Of a DNA stretch of 64,000 nt, positions 59,081 through 64,000 are shown piece after piece; the first letter of the stretch is position 1, and each line of letters opens with the position of its first letter. Made by a program: the position numbers and the translations under genes. The stretch is from assembly GCA_025769875.1 (NCBI GenBank), contig JAGFNK010000019.1, positions 217,252 to 281,251 on the forward strand. Reading direction: 5' to 3'. The notes below the pieces were generated by a model, which made no database searches, was not told where the DNA came from, and saw nothing but the letters and a program-made list of their open reading frames with translations. Origin of the DNA: Russula earlei (taxonomy: Eukaryota; Basidiomycota; Agaricomycetes; Russulales; Russulaceae).

Positions 59081-60083
59081 TGTTAGGGTATCGCACAGGT
59101 CACACCACAGGTCTCATCATGGACACCATACCTGTACATATACCACACCTGTGGGTACAGGTCAAACCCACAGGTATTACATAAAGACCATGGTGTCAAT
59201 ACACCATAGTATACCATTGACACCACAGCATAGGCTGCAGTGCCAACAGACAACTTGTCAAGACATGTACTGCTGATCACTAAGGACTTGGGAGCAGGTG
59301 GGCAAGGGTCAGAACAGATGATATGCAGCGTAAGCGGCGTTGAACAGGAGGATGAGCCAAATGACGAGGAGGTACCAGATGGGGACTGGTAGGTGTTGCA
59401 AGAGACAGAGGCGAAGGCTAGAGGCCAGTGTAGCAAGGGGCTTTAAACAAGGCGGTCGTTGAAGAGTACCTTGGAGACAAGGGGAATCTTTAGACTGAGC
59501 GGTCGCAGGGGAGTACCCAGGAAGATGAGAGTATCACAAATGGACAGTCTGATGACTGCCATACTTCATTGGGGCTTATATACAGTGTACAGGGTTGATT
59601 ACAAAGAACTGGAACTATTCTAGACCCTTTGGTACCATCCAATAGGACTACAGAGGCATAAACCTGCTTGTGTCAAGTTTCAGGCTTACTGAGCACATTA
59701 CTGATCATTGTGGAGCAATGACATCATTATGATGTCACTGTGGAGCGCTTAGTGAGCTTATGAGGTCACTGTGGAGTCGCTCAGTCAGCCATGATGTCAT
59801 TGGAGCCTTGATGACATCAGATGAGTTATGCAACAGTTTCTAAGAGTTTGTGCTGCTGTTTCGGGTCCTTGGTGGCTGGGTGACCATGTGGCTGCCACGC
59901 GATGATTACCCGATTAGGAAATGGGTGCCTGGTCGTGTTATAGTGCCTTTGCAATAGCGATATCTTGCACCGCAGGAGGGATAGCCCAGAAAACGGAAGG
60001 GAGTTGGTAATGTGAAGTGAGAGAGGTCTCTCTTGAGTGAAATAGGACCATCTACAGTCAGGACCTGGCCTTGGTTCGTAACA
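59081..60083 (-). mobile_element. LTR-like block (about 1 kb), uncertain
   Basis: Termini on the + strand are TGTTAGGGTATC and GTTCGTAACA. Read on the minus strand it starts TGTTACGAACC and ends CCCTAACA, the style of agaricomycete gypsy LTRs. A TATA-like TATATACAG lies near 59579. Flanking pentamers TCAAT and CAACT do not match well. It truncates the copia RT end. CpG is more frequent here than in the neighbours, suggesting a younger insertion. Confidence 0.5.
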
Positions 60084-62020
60084 CAACTAGAGAGCAAAAA
60101 AACACACCATGTGAACATGCTGTGCTGCAGCCATAAGTAGACCCCTGCAAGTTCTTGCACCTTGTTCAACCTGTTGGCCTTGTTGCTCTCAGGCTCCCAC
60201 TCATACTGTACTGTTCACTCCCATGATGCATCCTTCTCTCCTTTTTGTAAATTTCTCTTTTGTTTATGTCCATGTCTGCTCACACTTGTGTTCATGTTTG
60301 TGGCTGCATGGATTTTTCATTGCTATTGGATGAAGACTCAATTGTTGTGGCCCTTGGGTCTATTATTGTGCTGTCCTCTCCTCCCTCCTCCTGTCTCCTA
60401 CCTGACAATACAACTGTCATCATGTTTGAGACATTCAAGAGCAGTCAATTGGTCTCAATGGCTGGGTGTGTGTTCAGATGCTTAAAAATACTGATCATGA
60501 AACCCATGTTGTCTGCAAATCAGAATCTCAAATATGTGGAAAAGTAAAGGAGAGGAAAATTGCACAGGTCAAAAATTGCACACATGGGAAACCACATGAC
60601 AGTGAGCCACTCAAGGCCAAGCTTGTAAAGATTGGACAACTCTCTTCTTTGACTTGTCCTCTTGCAGATCAAGATGGGTGAGAGAAGGGTAGAGTAGATA
60701 GAGGAGATGGGAGGCAAGGCAAGGCAAGAGAGGAAGAGGAGAGGACAACAGGGGTATGCCATTGTTTGTGGCCCCTTGCTTCTCACATGTGCTGGTGGCA
60801 CAGAAAAAGCATTGTCCTTGGCCAGGAGTGTGCAAGGGAATCTGAAATGAGGAGAATTGCTCTCAAAGTCAGCACAGGGGAAAAAAAAAAGGAAAATGCA
60901 TTGCATGTGTCATGCCATTGCTGTGAGAAGATCTCATATACAGTGTGTAAAAAAGAAAGGGAAAAAAATGGGAAAATATGGTGGTGCATGCTAGAAAGAC
61001 AAAAGAAAGGGAGGGAAAATGAAAATGAAAAGGATGCTCACAGGGTGTGTGGTGCCACACAAAAAACATTGTTGCTGGTTGCTGGCCAGCAACATGTGAG
61101 GGAATCAGAAATGGTGTAGCAAGTCTGGGGATGTGTGGGTGAGGTCATGATGCAGACCAGTCCAAGGAAAGAGAGAGGAGAGGGGGAGAGAGTGGAGCAA
61201 GTGGTCCACATGACTGGTGATGCTTCTTGTTTTTCACAGGCACAGAGGAGTGGGTTGCAAAGAGGGGTCCTATTCTGAACTGTTCCTACTACAGAGTAGC
61301 TAGGGTGTTTTATATACAAGCAGGGAGGTACTAAAGATGAAAGGCATTAAAGAGAATTAAGGCTGGGTAAGGCAGTTGAGGCCATGGTGAAAGGCTGAGA
61401 CATGATCATGTCTAGTGTGAGGGGGCATGGCATATGCATGTGATCAGTGGTCAGGGCTGGGCAATGCAACTGAGGTCTTGATGTCAGGTGCAAGGTGGTA
61501 GTGTGCACATGCAGTTGGTGGCAAGGGATAGAAGGTATTTAAGGAAAGGGAGAGGAGCATTCATCATGTTGTGTCACATTGCATTGCATTTCTGCACATG
61601 ATTTCATGGCCAGCAGATCACATACCTTACAATGGAAAGAATGGCCCTCAAAATTAGCACAGGGGAAAAAATGCTTGTGAACACCATGACTGTGGTCTCG
61701 ACTGTGGTGCATGAGATGGGATCAGAGTAAGAGAAAAAAAAACCCTACAAGGAGGCCCAATAGAAACTGGAGAATGGGATGTCCTGCCATAGCATGGGTC
61801 CCAGCCTATGCTACAGATGCCCAACCCCACACTTGCACACAAGGGTGCCCAGGGATCCAAGGATGGATCAGATGGTGTGCAGGGTGTTGGGCAATTTCAG
61901 GAATGACTGGAGATTGGTCTGCATGAGCTCCAGCAGGGAGGCTACAGTGTTGATGATGCTACATGTGGACACACCCACTACCAGGGGCATGATGGAGGGT
62001 AGGGTATGGGCAGGACTTGG
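60084..62020. other. AT-rich, CpG-poor repeat debris
   Basis: No recognisable polyprotein domain or gene. Segments recur internally, e.g. TCAGCACAGGGGAAAAAA near 60871 and TTAGCACAGGGGAAAAAA near 61651, each preceded by GC/CTCTCAAA-like sequence. Purine-rich AGAGGAGAGG stretches occur near 60730 and 61170. Confidence 0.45.
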
Positions 62021-62025
62021 CACAG

Positions 62026-62876
62026 TGTCATGAACCATTTCCCTGAGAGGGCCCTTGAAGGACCCTTCCTTATTAGAGGAAATCCAGCCTCTATGATGCC
62101 ACCCTGTTCACATGGACAAAAGGGGTGAGTAGAGGTGTCCACAATATCATGCGCACATTGTTGCACAATTGATTCTAGGCACAATTGACATACAACAAGC
62201 CCTACTTAGTGGCAACCCTTCTAGCAATATAAGACAGTATTATAGGCTCCCTAAAGACCCTTTAGGATGACCCAAAGTGCTCTACAATAGACACTAATGA
62301 AGATACTATAGGCCCTATAATGTGTTATTAGACTAACTAATAATCTTAGAACGAACTATAAGGCAATACTAAGGACCTTAATAGAAACATCAGGGTCGAC
62401 TCTAACGACCCTAATAGGACTATATAAGGGGCCTTATGGACAACACTATTCCCTGGACAAAACCACAAGTCCTCAGATGACTGACCCTACTGAGCCTGAC
62501 TGAGCATGCTCAGTAAGTGTACTCTGACTTCTTACTCATCCATCAAGTGTGCTTGATAACAAGGTTATGACTTGTTCCCTACATAGCAGTTCCCTTGTAG
62601 TATATAAGCGCTCAATAAAGTAGTGGACAGTCTTCAGACTGTCCATTTGATTTGCAGCACTCCACTACTGAGGGTACTCCTTTAGGACTGCTCTATCTAG
62701 TACACCCTGGCCCTCTCCTTTTGTGATCACCTCTCACAACCAGTACCAGTTCTGCTCTGGTACTTGTTACTTGTTTGGACTGTGCTCTTCACCAACTTTG
62801 TCCTTGAACTCAGTCGACTCATCTCTGAGCTTCTATCTCACTCTTGAACTGGATTGTTCAACAGTGAGTCACAACA
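62026..62876 (+). mobile_element. Solo LTR, family 1, second copy (851 bp) with CACAG target duplication
   Basis: Starts TGTCATGAACC and ends GAGTCACAACA. Flanked by CACAG at 62021-62025 and 62877-62881. Same order of blocks as 56545-57498: GAGAGGGCCCTTGAAGGACC, GGGGTGAGTAGAGGTGTCCA, ACTATATAAGGGGCCTTAT, GAGCATGCTCAGTAAG, GTAGTATATAAGC, CAATAAAGTAG, GGATTGTTCAACAGTGAGTC. No internal domain on either side, so solo. Confidence 0.88.
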
Positions 62877-62881
62877 CACAG

Positions 62882-64000
62882 GAGGTAATCATATGTGAGC
62901 ATATAGGCCATGGGTGAAGGAATGGCTATGAGGCTGGAAGGGGGGAGGAAGAAAAACCCCTGTGAGGCTACACATAGATGGATGGGATGAGGAGCAGTGC
63001 AATGGGACTAGCAGGACAAACACTCACAATGTGGTCCCAATGCCCTTCCAGAGACCTCAAATGCTGTTGGCCTTCCAAATGTGGCAAATGGCATTGTAAA
63101 ACCCATTAATGGGCTCCATGCAAAACACACCATGGTCCAAGATGCAAATGAGCTCCTGTGGGATGGCATGCACAAAGGTGGACATGCCATGCACATATGT
63201 GGAAGGTGGTAGACCTCAAGGCCAAGGTTGTAAATGTTGGCCAACATGTTACTCTCTGGAGGAAGGATGATGGAGGAAAGGGGAGGAGAGAGAGGATGAG
63301 ACAATGCAAAAATGAAGATGAAAAACACACCTGGTCAATGCACAAGAATGACTGTGCATGGGAAACTTGTGGTGGTTGCTTGTGCCATTCCATGGTTGTG
63401 AACATGTGGTGAATGAAGTGGGTGAAGGTCCAAGGGTGCAACAATCAGTGCGTGAGAGCGGGAGCTGAAGGAGGCACGCAGAGGCATTTGGGATAGCAAG
63501 ATGCGAGACTCTGTCTCTCTCTCTTAATTTCTTGTGGCTTGTTTTCCAAGCCTTTTAAGTACATTCTGTGTGTACGATATTTGTAAATACTTGATTGTAA
63601 GTTTTATGAGACAGTAAGGAAATTTTCAAGGGTCAAGTAAATAGTGTTGCCTTTGTGGCCTTTAGCCGTGGCGTTGAGCTTGCATTTGGTGAGCTCCATG
63701 GTGTCCTCTGTGAGTTAGGACTTTCTTGCTGCAATCCATATCTGAGACAGTAAATTAGTTTTTGTTGAACCGGAACCCGAATGGATCAAAGAAGGTGAAG
63801 ACCTTCATACAAGGTTCAAGATCCACTCATAGATGTTACGTGTTAGACAGAACCTTAGTATATGTGCTTATGGCAATAGGGTTATGCATACTACGCTATC
63901 TATTACAAGATGCAGCCTTATGCTGCGTCTAGAACGTTTCCACATCACGCATCACTTAATGCGCGATATAGTGGACACCTGTAGTCACCTCTTTTGGACT
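62882..64000. other. Repeat-like sequence to the window edge, nothing assigned
   Basis: CpG-poor to about 63450, then composition becomes mixed. AT-rich text with CTCTCTCTCTTAATTTC near 63510 and CGATATTTGTAAATACTTG near 63576 may be LTR or UTR sequence. The last 250 bases could begin a different element or gene beyond the window. Confidence 0.35.

Noticed and set aside
56545..62876. The two family-1 LTRs as the 5' and 3' LTRs of one element
   Set aside because: Each has its own matching target duplication (ATATG and CACAG), and the sequence between them is the rest of an older copia copy and unrelated debris.

Overview
This window is from a filamentous basidiomycete, most likely an agaricomycete. 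Genes are split by many short (about 45-110 nt) GT-AG introns. The gene set (fungal 7TM receptor with basidiomycete-type G-alpha, cytochrome-b5-fused acyl-CoA desaturases, Kar5-type karyogamy protein, Pmp3/SNA-type proteolipid) fits. No bacterial operons, CRISPR or phage features are present. Gene models were built by hand from reading frames, splice signals and recalled family motifs, so exon edges are proposals.

Layout. 1-2.2 kb: 3' end of an NSUN2-type tRNA m5C methyltransferase (+), convergent with a Pmp3/SNA-like proteolipid (-). 2.4-4.9 kb: large G-protein alpha subunit (-). 5.5-9.2 kb: La-domain protein (-). 9.2-12.9 kb: no recognisable gene. 12.9-15.3 kb: S-adenosylhomocysteine hydrolase (-), divergent from a small Som1-like protein (+). 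16.7-24.2 kb: conserved coiled-coil protein (+), a possible micro-gene (-), Kar5-like nuclear fusion protein (+), one-TM protein (+), mitochondrial ribosome recycling factor (-). 26.7-30.7 kb: RNA-binding RBR ubiquitin ligase (+). 31.3-36.8 kb: disordered protein, DUF4048-like protein and ATP synthase subunit K (all -), then tRNA-Arg(ACG) and a putative mitochondrial protein (+). 38.6-44.9 kb: two paralogous delta-9 desaturases in tandem (-). 47.2-50.9 kb: F-box-like protein (+) and a fungal GPCR (-). From about 51 kb to the end, composition changes abruptly to AT-rich, CpG-poor sequence. This part is a decayed Ty1/copia element interrupted by several solo LTRs, a 35-bp terminal-inverted-repeat element, and further LTR debris.

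How genes relate. Methyl transfer is represented twice: the tRNA methyltransferase produces S-adenosylhomocysteine, which the hydrolase removes. Mitochondrial functions recur (Som1-like, recycling factor, ATP synthase K). GPCR and G-alpha are both present but 45 kb apart. Otherwise this is an ordinary mixture of housekeeping genes.

A cross-cutting observation: five otherwise well-conserved genes need single-base corrections, nearly all in short homopolymers, to keep frame. One of them (Kar5) also has an in-frame stop. This suggests sequence errors or allele decay and should be settled before these genes are called functional or broken.
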